DNA from: DASUBV01 sp035763085
GTDB taxonomy: Bacteria; Actinomycetota; Actinomycetes; Streptosporangiales; Streptosporangiaceae
Assembly: GCA_035763085.1 (NCBI GenBank)
Contig: DASUBV010000099.1
Location: 1-61,359 of the forward strand
Direction of reading: 5' to 3'
DNA: 61,359 bases
The notes beneath the pieces are model-generated. The model saw nothing but the letters and a program-made list of their open reading frames with translations. It was not told where the DNA came from and searched no databases. Position numbers and translations under genes: made by a program. Below are positions 1 through 7,178 of this stretch, in pieces. The first letter of the stretch is position 1; each line of letters opens with the position of its first letter.

Positions 1-683
1 GAGTTGCCGGAGTTGCCGCAGGCCGCCAGCGGCTGGCCGGCGCCGACCCGGTCGCCGGGCCGGACCAGCGCCGACCGGCGGCGCAGGTGGGCCAGCAGGG
101 CGTAGACGCCGTCCCCGAGGTCGAGCACCATGTAGTTGCCCACGACCCGGCCGGGCCCGGTGAGCTCCCGGACCAGCGCCTCGGCGGTCAGCATGTAGAG
201 CAGGGCCGGCACCGAGGTGCGGCTCCAGTGGTCGCGCTGCCAGTCGCTGACCCGCACCACCACGGCGTCGGCGGGGGCCAGCACCGGCTGCCCGAAGCCG
301 GGGAAGCTGGCGGGCCGGCGGGCCAGCGGCCAGCGCTCCACCGGCCGGCGTGGCCGCCCGGCGTCGGGCTCGTGCACCAGATCGATCGCGAAGGTCTGCC
401 CGTAGGCGTGGGTGCCGTGGCTGGGCGTGCGCGAGGCGGGGCTGTTCAGCGCCCGCCAGCGGCCGCGCACCGGCGGCGCGACACCGACCGGGGCGCGGCG
501 GCTGGCCGCCGCCATCGCGCGGGGCAGGAACAGCGCCGCCACGCAGGCCGCGAACGCCGCGGTCGCCACCCAGGCCAGCCATCGCGGCCCCGTGAACGGG
601 GTGATGACCAGGGCGGCCCCGCTGATCATCGCGGCCGGGGTGCGCAGCCGTGCCAGCGGGTCGGTCAGCCAGCGTGTCGTCAT
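1..683 (-). CDS. M23-family membrane-anchored metallopeptidase (3' end cut by window)
   Basis: Read on the minus strand from ATG at 683; the gene runs off the left edge, so the C-terminus (the HxH part of the active site) is missing. The first ~55 residues hold two hydrophobic stretches (AAMISGAALVITPF and WLAWVATAAFAACVAALFL), so the protein is probably anchored in the membrane with the peptidase domain outside. The domain shows HGTHAYGQTFAIDL, the usual first zinc-ligand region (H...D) of LytM/M23 peptidases, and then VVGNYMVLDLGDGVYALLAHL and GDRVGAGQPLAACGNSGNS, the glycine-rich strand that precedes PHLHF in the family. M23 enzymes cut peptidoglycan cross-bridges or stem peptides. AAAGGAG lies about 13 nt upstream of the start. 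The gene follows the ArsR-type regulator by 38 nt on the same strand and is probably in its operon. Confidence 0.85.
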   Translation of the reverse strand, partial: MTTRWLTDPLARLRTPAAMISGAALVITPFTGPRWLAWVATAAFAACVAALFLPRAMAAASRRAPVGVAPPVRGRWRALNSPASRTPSHGTHAYGQTFAIDLVHEPDAGRPRRPVERWPLARRPASFPGFGQPVLAPADAVVVRVSDWQRDHWSRTSVPALLYMLTAEALVRELTGPGRVVGNYMVLDLGDGVYALLAHLRRRSALVRPGDRVGAGQPLAACGNSGN

Positions 684-721
684 GACGTCTCAGTGCTCCT
701 TTGCGTGAGGGGGGTCGGGGG

Positions 722-1234
722 TTAGCGGCGGGCCGCGGCCAGCGTGACCAGCAGCGGCACGACGCGCTCGGCCGGCACGGCGTACTGGCCGCGAGCCGAG
801 CTGCGCAGCCAGCCGGCCGCGACCAGCTGGCGCAGGTGGTGGTACAGCTGGCCGCTGGTCCCGAGCCGAGGATGCTCGCTGAGCCGGGCGGCCGTCTGGG
901 TGCCGAGCAGCACCTCGCGCACCAGCAGCAGCCGTACCGGGTGCGCCAGCGCGGCGAGCGCCGCGGCCGCCTGGCTCCAGTCCTCGGCCAGCAGGCCGTC
1001 GGCCAGCTGGCCTTCCTGCCAGTCCACGTGACCGGCGCCCGGCACCGTGACCGACCCGGTGAGCAGTACCGCGCCGGGCTCGCCGAACCGGTTCTGCAGC
1101 TCGTGCAGCGCCCAGAAGTCATCGTCGCCCGCCACAGCAGGCTCAGCAGTCCCGGCAGCGGGAGCCCCGGCCGCTCCGGCGGCCTCCAGCCGGGCCACCC
1201 GCTCCTCCAGTCGCAGCAGCCGTTCCTCATCCAC
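722..1234 (-). CDS. ArsR-type winged-helix transcriptional regulator
   Basis: 170 aa, GTG start. Residues 1-20 (MDEERLLRLEERVARLEAAG) look like a short coiled coil. The C-terminal ~80 residues are a winged helix of the ArsR/HTH_20 type: ALAHPVRLLLVREVLLG, then the recognition segment LGTSGQLYHHLRQLVAAGWL and a basic wing. No Cys-based metal site is visible, so metal sensing is not supported. It precedes the M23 peptidase gene in the same direction and probably controls it. The start codon follows an AATTAT hexamer by 6 nt, which suggests a leaderless mRNA, and a perfect palindrome lies just upstream. The effector is unknown. Confidence 0.85.
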   Translation of the reverse strand: MDEERLLRLEERVARLEAAGAAGAPAAGTAEPAVAGDDDFWALHELQNRFGEPGAVLLTGSVTVPGAGHVDWQEGQLADGLLAEDWSQAAAALAALAHPVRLLLVREVLLGTQTAARLSEHPRLGTSGQLYHHLRQLVAAGWLRSSARGQYAVPAERVVPLLVTLAAARR

Positions 1235-1240
1235 GACGTC

Positions 1241-1260
1241 ATAATTACGTAGATACGTAA
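1241..1260 (-). promoter_or_regulatory. Palindromic operator and -10 for the ArsR/M23 pair
   Basis: A perfect inverted repeat, TTACGTA-GA-TACGTAA, spans 1245-1260. On the minus strand it runs directly into the -10-like hexamer AATTAT (1241-1246), which is 6 nt before the GTG start at 1234. An operator overlapping the promoter of a regulator gene is the classical arrangement for autorepression. The palindrome is AT-rich in very GC-rich surroundings. Confidence 0.6.
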
Positions 1261-1390
1261 GAGCGTCAAATGAGATCGGCAGGCGCCGGACGCCCCGGTC
1301 CCGCCCGCCGCCCGGTCCCGCCCCGGTCTGGCCGGTCAGCTCGGTGACCGGCGCCGTCGTCGAGTAGGCTCGACAGCGCTGAACACGCCG

Positions 1391-1490
1391 TCCGGGAGAG
1401 ACCTCGCCACCAGCGCGGGGCGCCGAAGGGGCAACCTCCCCGGAACCTCTCAGGCATCAGGGACCGGTCGGCGCGGGCAACTCTGGAGCC
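1391..1490 (+). promoter_or_regulatory. Glycine riboswitch (single aptamer) upstream of gcvP
   Basis: The stretch has the conserved blocks of the gcvT/glycine aptamer in order: CGGGAGAGACC at 1393-1403, GCGCCGAAGGGGCAA at 1420-1434, CCTCTCAGGCATCAGG at 1446-1461 and ACTCTGGAG at 1480-1488. Only one aptamer is visible, as I recall for Streptomyces gcvP leaders. It lies 88 nt before the gcvP ATG on the same strand, so glycine is expected to raise expression of the glycine-cleavage P protein. Nine bases of the aptamer (CCTCCCCGG, 1435-1443) are exactly complementary to the gcvP ribosome-binding region (CCGGGGAGG, 1564-1572), which hints at control of translation. Confidence 0.93.
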
Positions 1491-1577
1491 AGCCGGCACG
1501 CGCCGGCCGGTGACAGAAGGGGAGCTGGACACCGCCGGGCCGCCGCAGGGCAGGCCCCGATCTCCGGGGAGGCTCCG

Positions 1578-4460
1578 ATGACCTTCGCCACTCGCCACAT
1601 CGGCCCGTCCGGCGAGCAGCTCGAGCGCATGCTCGCTGCGGTCGGCTATGCGTCGCTCGACGAGCTGACCGCCGCCGCGCTGCCCGCTCCGATCGCCGCC
1701 GGCCGCGGGCTGAGCCTGCCCGGGCCGCTGTCCGAGGCCGCCGCGCTGGCCGAGCTGCGCCGCCTGGCCGGCCGCAACCAGGTGCTCACCTCGATGATCG
1801 GCCTGGGCTACTACGACACCGTGACCCCGCCGGTGATCCGCCGCAACGTCCTGGAGAACCCCGCCTGGTACACCGCGTACACGCCGTACCAGCCCGAGAT
1901 CTCCCAGGGCCGCCTGGAGGCCCTGCTCAACTTCCAGACCATGGTGGCCGACCTCACCGCCCTGCCGGTGGCCGGCGCGTCGCTGCTCGATGAGGCCAGC
2001 GCCGCCGCCGAGGCCATGACCCTGGCCCGGCGCGCGGCCGGCAGCCGGGCCGGCCGGGTGTTCCTGGCCGACGAGGGCTGCCTGCCGCAGACCCTCGCCG
2101 TGCTGCAGACCCGCGCCGAGCCGCTCGGCATCGATCTGGTCGTCGCGCCGGTCACCGCCGGGCTGATCGCCGCCCAGCCCGAGGGCGAGCTGTTCGGCGT
2201 GCTGCTGCAGTACCCGGCCGCCGGCGGCGCCATCACCGATCCGCGGCCGGTCATCGAGGCCGCGCACGCCCGCGGCGCCCAGGTCGTCCTGGCCGCCGAC
2301 CTGCTGGCCCTCACCCTGCTGACCCCGCCCGGCGAGCTCGGCGCCGACATCGCCATCGGCACCACCCAGCGATTCGGCGTGCCGATGGGCTACGGCGGCC
2401 CGCACGCCGGCTACATGTCCGTGCGCGACGGCCTCAAGCGCCAGCTGCCCGGCCGCCTGGTCGGCGTCTCCGTCGACGCCGGCGGCCACCCCGCCTACCG
2501 GCTCAGCCTGCAGGCCCGCGAGCAGCACATCCGCCGCGAGAAGGCGACCAGCAACATCTGCACCGCCCAGGTCCTGCTGGCCGTCATCGCCGCCATGTAC
2601 GCCGCCTACCATGGCCCGGCTGGCCTGACCGCGATCGCCCGCCAGGTGCACGCGCGGGCCGCGGCCCTGGCCGCCGGCGCACGCAGCCTCGGCTTCGAGA
2701 CGAGCGCTGCCGCCTTCTTCGACACCGTCCAGGTATTCATCCCCGGCGGGGCCGCGAACGTCATCGAGCGGGCCCGTGCCGCCGGGTACAACCTGCACCT
2801 GGCCGGGCCCGGCGCGGTGCAGGTCGCCTGCGACGAGACCACCAGCACCGACGACGTGCGCGCGGTGCTGCGCGCCATCGCCGGCCCGGACGCTGAGCTG
2901 CCCGATGTCCTCCCGGAGTCCGGGGACGCTGACGACCGGGCCGGCCTGCCCGGCGAGCTCACCCGCACCAGTCAGTTCCTGACCCACCCGGTGTTCAGCT
3001 CCTACCACAGCGAGACTGCCATGCTGCGCTACCTGCGGCGGCTGGCCGACATGGACATCGCCCTGGACCGGTCGATGATCCCGCTGGGCTCGTGCACCAT
3101 GAAGCTCAACGCGGCGGCCGAGATGGAGGCCATCACCTGGCCGGAGTTCGCCGGCCTGCACCCCTTCGCCCCCGCGGCCCAGGCGGCCGGCTACCGGGAC
3201 CTGATTGGCGGGCTGGAGGACCTGCTCAAGGAGATCACCGGCTACGACGCGGTGTCCCTGCAGCCCAACGCCGGCTCCCAGGGTGAGCTGGCCGGCCTGC
3301 TGGCCATCCGGGGCTACCACCGGGCCAGCGGGCAGCCCGAGCGGACCGTCTGCCTGATCCCCGAGTCCGCGCACGGCACCAACGCGGCCAGCGCGGTGCT
3401 GGCGGGCCTGCGGGTCGTGGTCGTCAAGTGCGGCTCCGACGGCGTCATCGAGCTGGGTGACCTGCGCGCCCGGCTGGCCGCGCACGAGGGCGCGATCGCC
3501 GCGATCATGCTGACCTACCCCTCGACCAACGGGGTCTTCGAGGAGACCATCCGCCAGGTGTGCGATGAGGTGCACGCCGCCGGCGGCCAGGTCTACATCG
3601 ACGGCGCCAACCTGAACGCGCTGGTCGGCCTGGCCCGGCCCGCCGAGTTCGGCGGCGACGTGTCGCACCTGAACCTGCACAAGACCTTCTGCATACCGCA
3701 CGGCGGCGGCGGCCCGGGCGTCGGTCCCGTCGCGGCCCGGGCGCACCTGGCCCCGTTCCTGCCGGGCCACCACATGCTGGCCGGGTCCTCGGCGGTGACC
3801 AGCTCCGGCGGCGGGCACCTGGGCCCGGTGGCCGCCGCGCCGTACGGCTCGGCGGGCATCCTGCCCATCTCCTGGGCCTACATCCAGATGATGGGCGCCG
3901 CCGGGCTGCGCCGTGCCACCCAGGTCGCCATCCTGTCGGCCAACTACGTGGCCAGGCGGCTGGACGCGCACTTCCCGGTGCTGTACGCGGGGCGCGGCGG
4001 ACTAGTCGCCCACGAGTGCATCCTGGACCTGCGGCCGCTCACCGCGCAGACCGGCATCACCGCCGAGGACGTGGCCAAGCGACTGATCGACTACGGCCTG
4101 CACGCGCCGACCATGTCGTTCCCGGTGCCCGGCACGCTCATGGTCGAGCCCACCGAGAGCGAGGACCTGGCCGAGCTGGACCGGTTCTGCGATGCGATGA
4201 TCGCCATCCGCGCCGAGATCGGCCGGGTCGCCGACGGCACCAGCGACCCGGCGGACAACCCGCTGCGCAACGCCCCGCACACCGCGAGCATGCTGATCAG
4301 CGGCGACTGGAAGCACGGCTACGACCGGGAGTACGCGGCCTACCCGCTGGAGTCCGACCGCCGGTCGAAGTACTGGCCGCCGGTCCGCCGCATCGACCAG
4401 GCCTACGGTGACCGCAACCTGGTGTGCGCCTGCCCCCCGCCGGAGGCGTTCGAGTCCTAG
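1578..4460 (+). CDS. gcvP: Glycine dehydrogenase (decarboxylating), P protein
   Basis: 960 aa, full length for the single-chain P protein. It decarboxylates glycine with PLP and passes the aminomethyl group to the lipoyl arm of the H protein. The N-terminal half begins TFATRHIGPSGEQLERML and carries the typical IGLGYYDT...NPAWYTAYTPYQPEISQGRLE region. The C-terminal half holds the PLP site HLNLHKTFCIPHGGGGPG with the Schiff-base lysine at about K702, and ends with the usual NPLRNAPHT...YPLE segment. The ATG follows GGGGAGG by about 5 nt. The partner genes gcvT and gcvH are not in this window. It is controlled by the glycine riboswitch directly upstream. Confidence 0.98.
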   Translation: MTFATRHIGPSGEQLERMLAAVGYASLDELTAAALPAPIAAGRGLSLPGPLSEAAALAELRRLAGRNQVLTSMIGLGYYDTVTPPVIRRNVLENPAWYTAYTPYQPEISQGRLEALLNFQTMVADLTALPVAGASLLDEASAAAEAMTLARRAAGSRAGRVFLADEGCLPQTLAVLQTRAEPLGIDLVVAPVTAGLIAAQPEGELFGVLLQYPAAGGAITDPRPVIEAAHARGAQVVLAADLLALTLLTPPGELGADIAIGTTQRFGVPMGYGGPHAGYMSVRDGLKRQLPGRLVGVSVDAGGHPAYRLSLQAREQHIRREKATSNICTAQVLLAVIAAMYAAYHGPAGLTAIARQVHARAAALAAGARSLGFETSAAAFFDTVQVFIPGGAANVIERARAAGYNLHLAGPGAVQVACDETTSTDDVRAVLRAIAGPDAELPDVLPESGDADDRAGLPGELTRTSQFLTHPVFSSYHSETAMLRYLRRLADMDIALDRSMIPLGSCTMKLNAAAEMEAITWPEFAGLHPFAPAAQAAGYRDLIGGLEDLLKEITGYDAVSLQPNAGSQGELAGLLAIRGYHRASGQPERTVCLIPESAHGTNAASAVLAGLRVVVVKCGSDGVIELGDLRARLAAHEGAIAAIMLTYPSTNGVFEETIRQVCDEVHAAGGQVYIDGANLNALVGLARPAEFGGDVSHLNLHKTFCIPHGGGGPGVGPVAARAHLAPFLPGHHMLAGSSAVTSSGGGHLGPVAAAPYGSAGILPISWAYIQMMGAAGLRRATQVAILSANYVARRLDAHFPVLYAGRGGLVAHECILDLRPLTAQTGITAEDVAKRLIDYGLHAPTMSFPVPGTLMVEPTESEDLAELDRFCDAMIAIRAEIGRVADGTSDPADNPLRNAPHTASMLISGDWKHGYDREYAAYPLESDRRSKYWPPVRRIDQAYGDRNLVCACPPPEAFES

Positions 4461-4642
4461 CCGCCGCCCGTCAGCGGGCCGCGGTGTGACACGGGGCCGT
4501 CCGCCCCGGGCCTTGTTCAGCCGCCATGCGGTGACGCTCCGTAATTGACCGGTGCGCGACAGCGCCGCCCGCCGTGCCGATCATGATTCCAGCCTCCGGC
4601 CATCCCAGGCCACGGGGCAGCTGACGACGGAGGTCCGCGGCG

Positions 4643-5472
4643 ATGCTGAGCCGACACGCAGTGCCGCTGGTCATCGTGCCGGTGCTCATCGCGACCGTGA
4701 TCGCCTGCCTGGTCGCGCCCGCGGGGCCCGCCAGCGCCCGCGCCGCGGGCGCCCGCGGGAAGTTAGCCGGGAAGCGGATCACGATCTGCGCCCAGCACCA
4801 CTACCGGGTGGTGACCAGCGCCGCCGGCCGGCACTACGTGGTGGAGAACGGCAACTTCGGCGGCCAGCCGGAGTGCATCACCAACCGCGGCCTGCGGCCC
4901 AACTTCGAGATCACCAGGTCGGGGGCCCGCGCGGCCGGGTCCGAGCCGGTCGCCTACCCGTTCGCCCTGTACGGCTGCAGCTGGGGGCTGTGCACGCCGG
5001 GTACGCAGCTGCCCGCGCGGCTGAGCCGGGTCCGGCACGCCACCGCCAGCTGGCACATCCGCGGCCGGGCCCGCGGCCGGTGGAACGCCGCGTTCGACGT
5101 CTGGTTCGCCCGGCACCGCGCCGCCTACCGGGGCCAGGCAGCGGTGCCGAGCTGATGATCTGGCTGACCGCGCGGCACTACCCGGCCAGCCGGGCCCGGG
5201 TCATCCGGGTCGACCACCGCCGGTGGTACCTCTACCACTGGGTGACCGCGCACCACGGGGCGCGCTGGAACTACATCCAGGTCCGGGCGGTCCGCCCGGC
5301 CAGCCACGTCAGCAACCTGGCGCTGCTGCCGATCATCCGCAGGGCCGAGCGGATGGGCCTGATCCGGCACCGGTGGTGGATGCTGAACATCGAGTCCGGC
5401 TTCGAGATCTGGCGCGGCGGCCAGGGCCTGCAGACCCGCTACTTCGCCGCCGGGGTGAGCCTGAAGCGCTAG
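4643..5472 (+). pseudogene. Secreted GH12-type beta-glucanase, split by a -1 frameshift
   Basis: Two consecutive reading frames together form one glycoside hydrolase family 12-like protein. Frame A (4643-5155, 170 aa) has a signal peptide (residues ~1-33, hydrophobic core LVIVPVLIATVIACLV) and the GH12-like strands ENGNFGGQPECITN, VAYPFALYGCSWGLCTPGTQLP and WNAAFDVWF, then stops. Frame B continues at about 5137 with GAELMIWL, whose Glu (codon 5149-5151) matches the family nucleophile, through WNYIQVRAV to ESGFEIWRGGQGL, whose Glu matches the acid/base, and ends at 5472. Restoring one base between about 5132 and 5148 joins the halves as AYRGQ-x-SGAELMIWL. Reinitiation at the overlapping ATG (5155) would lose the nucleophile. 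So this is either a pseudogene or a sequencing error. No slippery heptamer is seen. Upstream, 4461-4642 holds no gene. Confidence 0.75.
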
Positions 5473-5477
5473 CGCCC

Positions 5478-5864
5478 TCAGGGCCGCCTGGCGACGATCT
5501 CCACCAGGTTGCCGTCGGGATCGCGCAGCAGCGCGGCCCGGTTGCTGTTGCCGCTGTCGTGCGGCGGCCGGACCGCGGGCACCCCGGCCGCCACCAGCCG
5601 GGCGTAGGCCGCATCGGTGTCGCCGGCCCAGACCGCCAGGGCCATGGCCGGGCTGCCCGGCACCGCGTCGACACCATGCACGCGCCGCGCGGCCTCGACG
5701 GTGCCCAGGCCGACCGTGAAGCCGCCGAGCTGCAGCTCGACGTGGTCCGGGGTACCCTCCCGCGGTGTCCGGAAGGTCTCGCTGAAGCCCAGCAGGTCGC
5801 GGTAGAAGGCCAGCGCCGCCTCGATGTCGCGGGTGTAGAGATTGACCAGCGCGGTGGTGAACAT
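5478..5864 (-). CDS. VOC (glyoxalase/dioxygenase) superfamily protein
   Basis: 128 aa with two beta-alpha-beta-beta-beta modules of the vicinal oxygen chelate fold: MFTTALVNLYTRDIEAALAF (module 1) and AGDTDAAYARLVAAGVPAV (module 2). It ends in LLRDPDGNLVEIV, where the Glu is the usual metal ligand. The first module has DHVELQLGG at the expected place for another ligand. The substrate cannot be told; glyoxalase I, fosfomycin-resistance and dioxygenase proteins share this fold. It is convergent with the GH12 remnant (6 nt apart) and divergent from the cupin gene. A -10-like TAGCCT sits 7 nt before the ATG. Confidence 0.87.
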   Translation of the reverse strand: MFTTALVNLYTRDIEAALAFYRDLLGFSETFRTPREGTPDHVELQLGGFTVGLGTVEAARRVHGVDAVPGSPAMALAVWAGDTDAAYARLVAAGVPAVRPPHDSGNSNRAALLRDPDGNLVEIVARRP

Positions 5865-5871
5865 GGTCAGC

Positions 5872-5917
5872 AGGCTAGTGCCGCGGGCCGGGCGGAACCG
5901 GGCGCGCGCACTAGGAT
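5872..5917. promoter_or_regulatory. Divergent leaderless promoters for the VOC and cupin genes
   Basis: The 59-bp gap has two outward-facing -10 hexamers. TAGCCT on the minus strand (5872-5877) is 7 nt before the VOC ATG, and TAGGAT on the plus strand (5912-5917) is 6 nt before the cupin ATG. Neither gene has a Shine-Dalgarno sequence, so both mRNAs probably begin at the start codon. Confidence 0.5.
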
Positions 5918-5923
5918 TCGCCC

Positions 5924-6307
5924 ATGCAGCTGATCAGTGATGCCGGGCGGCTGACCATCCCGGCGGACGGCGCGGGCGTGCACTGGGTGGAGCACCTGCG
6001 GGTGGCCGACCTGAGCGTCGGGACGTACTCCATCCCGGCCAGCGGCACTGATACCCAGCAGCCGCACACCGAGGACGAGATCTACGTGATCACCGCGGGC
6101 CGGGCCACGCTGGTAGCCGGGCCCGGCGCCGTGGCGCTCGACGGCGGCGACCCCGATGACCCCGCGACCCAGCGTCAGCCAGTGCAGCCCGGCTCGGTGG
6201 TCTACGTGGCCGCCGGCGAGGCGCACCGGTTCGCCGGCATCACCGAGGACTTCGCCGCGCTGGTGCTGTTCGCGCCGGCCGAGGAGTCCCGTGCCGGGCA
6301 GCGGTAG
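5924..6307 (+). CDS. Small cupin-domain protein
   Basis: 127 aa, a single beta-barrel cupin. Motif 1 region: YSIPASGTDTQQPHTEDEIYVITAGRA, with H and E in the usual metal-binding order. Motif 2: QPGSVVYVAAGEAHRFAGI, with the His of the second motif. An internal loop (GGDPDDPATQRQPVQ) is longer than usual. It is probably a metal-binding enzyme or sensor with unknown substrate. The methyltransferase gene starts 3 nt after its stop, so the two are probably co-transcribed. Confidence 0.85.
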   Translation: MQLISDAGRLTIPADGAGVHWVEHLRVADLSVGTYSIPASGTDTQQPHTEDEIYVITAGRATLVAGPGAVALDGGDPDDPATQRQPVQPGSVVYVAAGEAHRFAGITEDFAALVLFAPAEESRAGQR

Positions 6308-6310
6308 CCG

Positions 6311-7012
6311 GTGAGCGAGGTGCGCGGCGCGGAGTTCTGGGACGAGCGGTACCGGTCCAGCCGCAAGCTGTGGAGCGGCAACCCCAACCTGCAGCTCGTC
6401 GCCGAGGCCGCCGGGCTGCCGCCCGGCACCGCCCTGGATGCCGGCTGCGGCGAGGGCGCCGACGCCATCTGGCTGGCCCGCCGCGGCTGGCGGGTCACCG
6501 GCACGGACATCTCGTCGGTCGCGCTGGAGCGCGCGGCCGCCCGGGCCGCCGAGGCCGGCCAGCCCGTCTCCGGCCGTCTGACCTGGCGGCACGCGGACCT
6601 GGTCGCTGCCTCGCTGCGCCGGGCGCCGGATGCCCCGCCGCCCGCCGGACCGCCCGGCCCGGCCGAGTCGGCCGGCACCGGGATCCTGCAGGACCGCTAC
6701 GACCTCATCTCCGCGCAGTACCTGCACCTGCCGCCGGAGCCGCGCGCGGCCCTGATCCGCGCCCTGGCCGCCGCCGTCGCGCCGGGCGGCACCCTGCTGG
6801 TCGTCGGCCATGACCCGTCCGACCTGCAGACCACCGTGCCCCGGCCGCCCGACCCGGAGCTGTTCAGCACCGCCGGAGACATGGCGGCGCTGCTGGACCC
6901 GGCCGCCTTCGAGATCATCGCCAGCGAGGCGCGGCCGCGCGAGGTCACCGATCCCGAGGGCCGCCCGGCCACCATCCACGACGCGGTACTGCGGGCCCGC
7001 CGCCGGGCCTAG
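6311..7012 (+). CDS. Class I SAM-dependent methyltransferase
   Basis: 233 aa, GTG start 3 nt after the cupin stop. The SAM-binding motif I is TALDAGCGEGADAIWLARRGW, followed by the acidic end of strand 2 (VTGTDIS). Later strands are seen in YDLISAQYLHLP and APGGTLLVVGHDP. The start FWDERYRSSRKLWSGNPN resembles TehB/thiopurine-type methyltransferases. Residues ~107-125 (RAPDAPPPAGPPGPAESAG) are a Pro/Ala-rich insertion before strand 4. The substrate is not evident. Operon partner: the small cupin. Confidence 0.9.
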   Translation: MSEVRGAEFWDERYRSSRKLWSGNPNLQLVAEAAGLPPGTALDAGCGEGADAIWLARRGWRVTGTDISSVALERAAARAAEAGQPVSGRLTWRHADLVAASLRRAPDAPPPAGPPGPAESAGTGILQDRYDLISAQYLHLPPEPRAALIRALAAAVAPGGTLLVVGHDPSDLQTTVPRPPDPELFSTAGDMAALLDPAAFEIIASEARPREVTDPEGRPATIHDAVLRARRRA

Positions 7013-7046
7013 CCCGGCGATCACCGCGGCCGGGAGGCACGCCTGC

Positions 7047-7169
7047 ATGGAGTCTGCCGAGCGCCGCACCACCGAGTTTCACCGCAGCCTGCTGCGGGAC
7101 AAGACCGCCCGCTATCCGGCCGCGGAGATCGAGCGGGCCTGCTCGGCGGCCGGGCTGCCCGGTACCTGA
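7047..7169 (+). CDS. Possible small protein of 40 aa
   Basis: A short frame with ATG at 7047, preceded by CGGGAGG about 9 nt upstream, encodes 40 residues (MESAERRTTEFHRSLLRDKT...). It fits the gap between the methyltransferase stop and the convergent hpnB stop. It is mixed charge and helix-prone, with no domain I recognise. It may be a real small gene, a remnant, or chance. Confidence 0.3.
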   Translation: MESAERRTTEFHRSLLRDKTARYPAAEIERACSAAGLPGT

Positions 7170-7178
7170 CGCCGCGGC

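Noticed and set aside
1266..3971. A 901-codon open frame on the minus strand opposite gcvP, and similar very long frames opposite uvrC (7564-10572) and other genes
   Set aside because: They are antisense to clear full-length genes, have Gly/Gln/Arg/Ala-biased translations without domains, and arise from the high GC3 of the real genes.
5131..5157. Programmed -1 frameshifting in the GH12 gene
   Set aside because: No X-XXY-YYZ slippery heptamer or downstream pseudoknot is visible; a one-base deletion or sequencing error explains it better.
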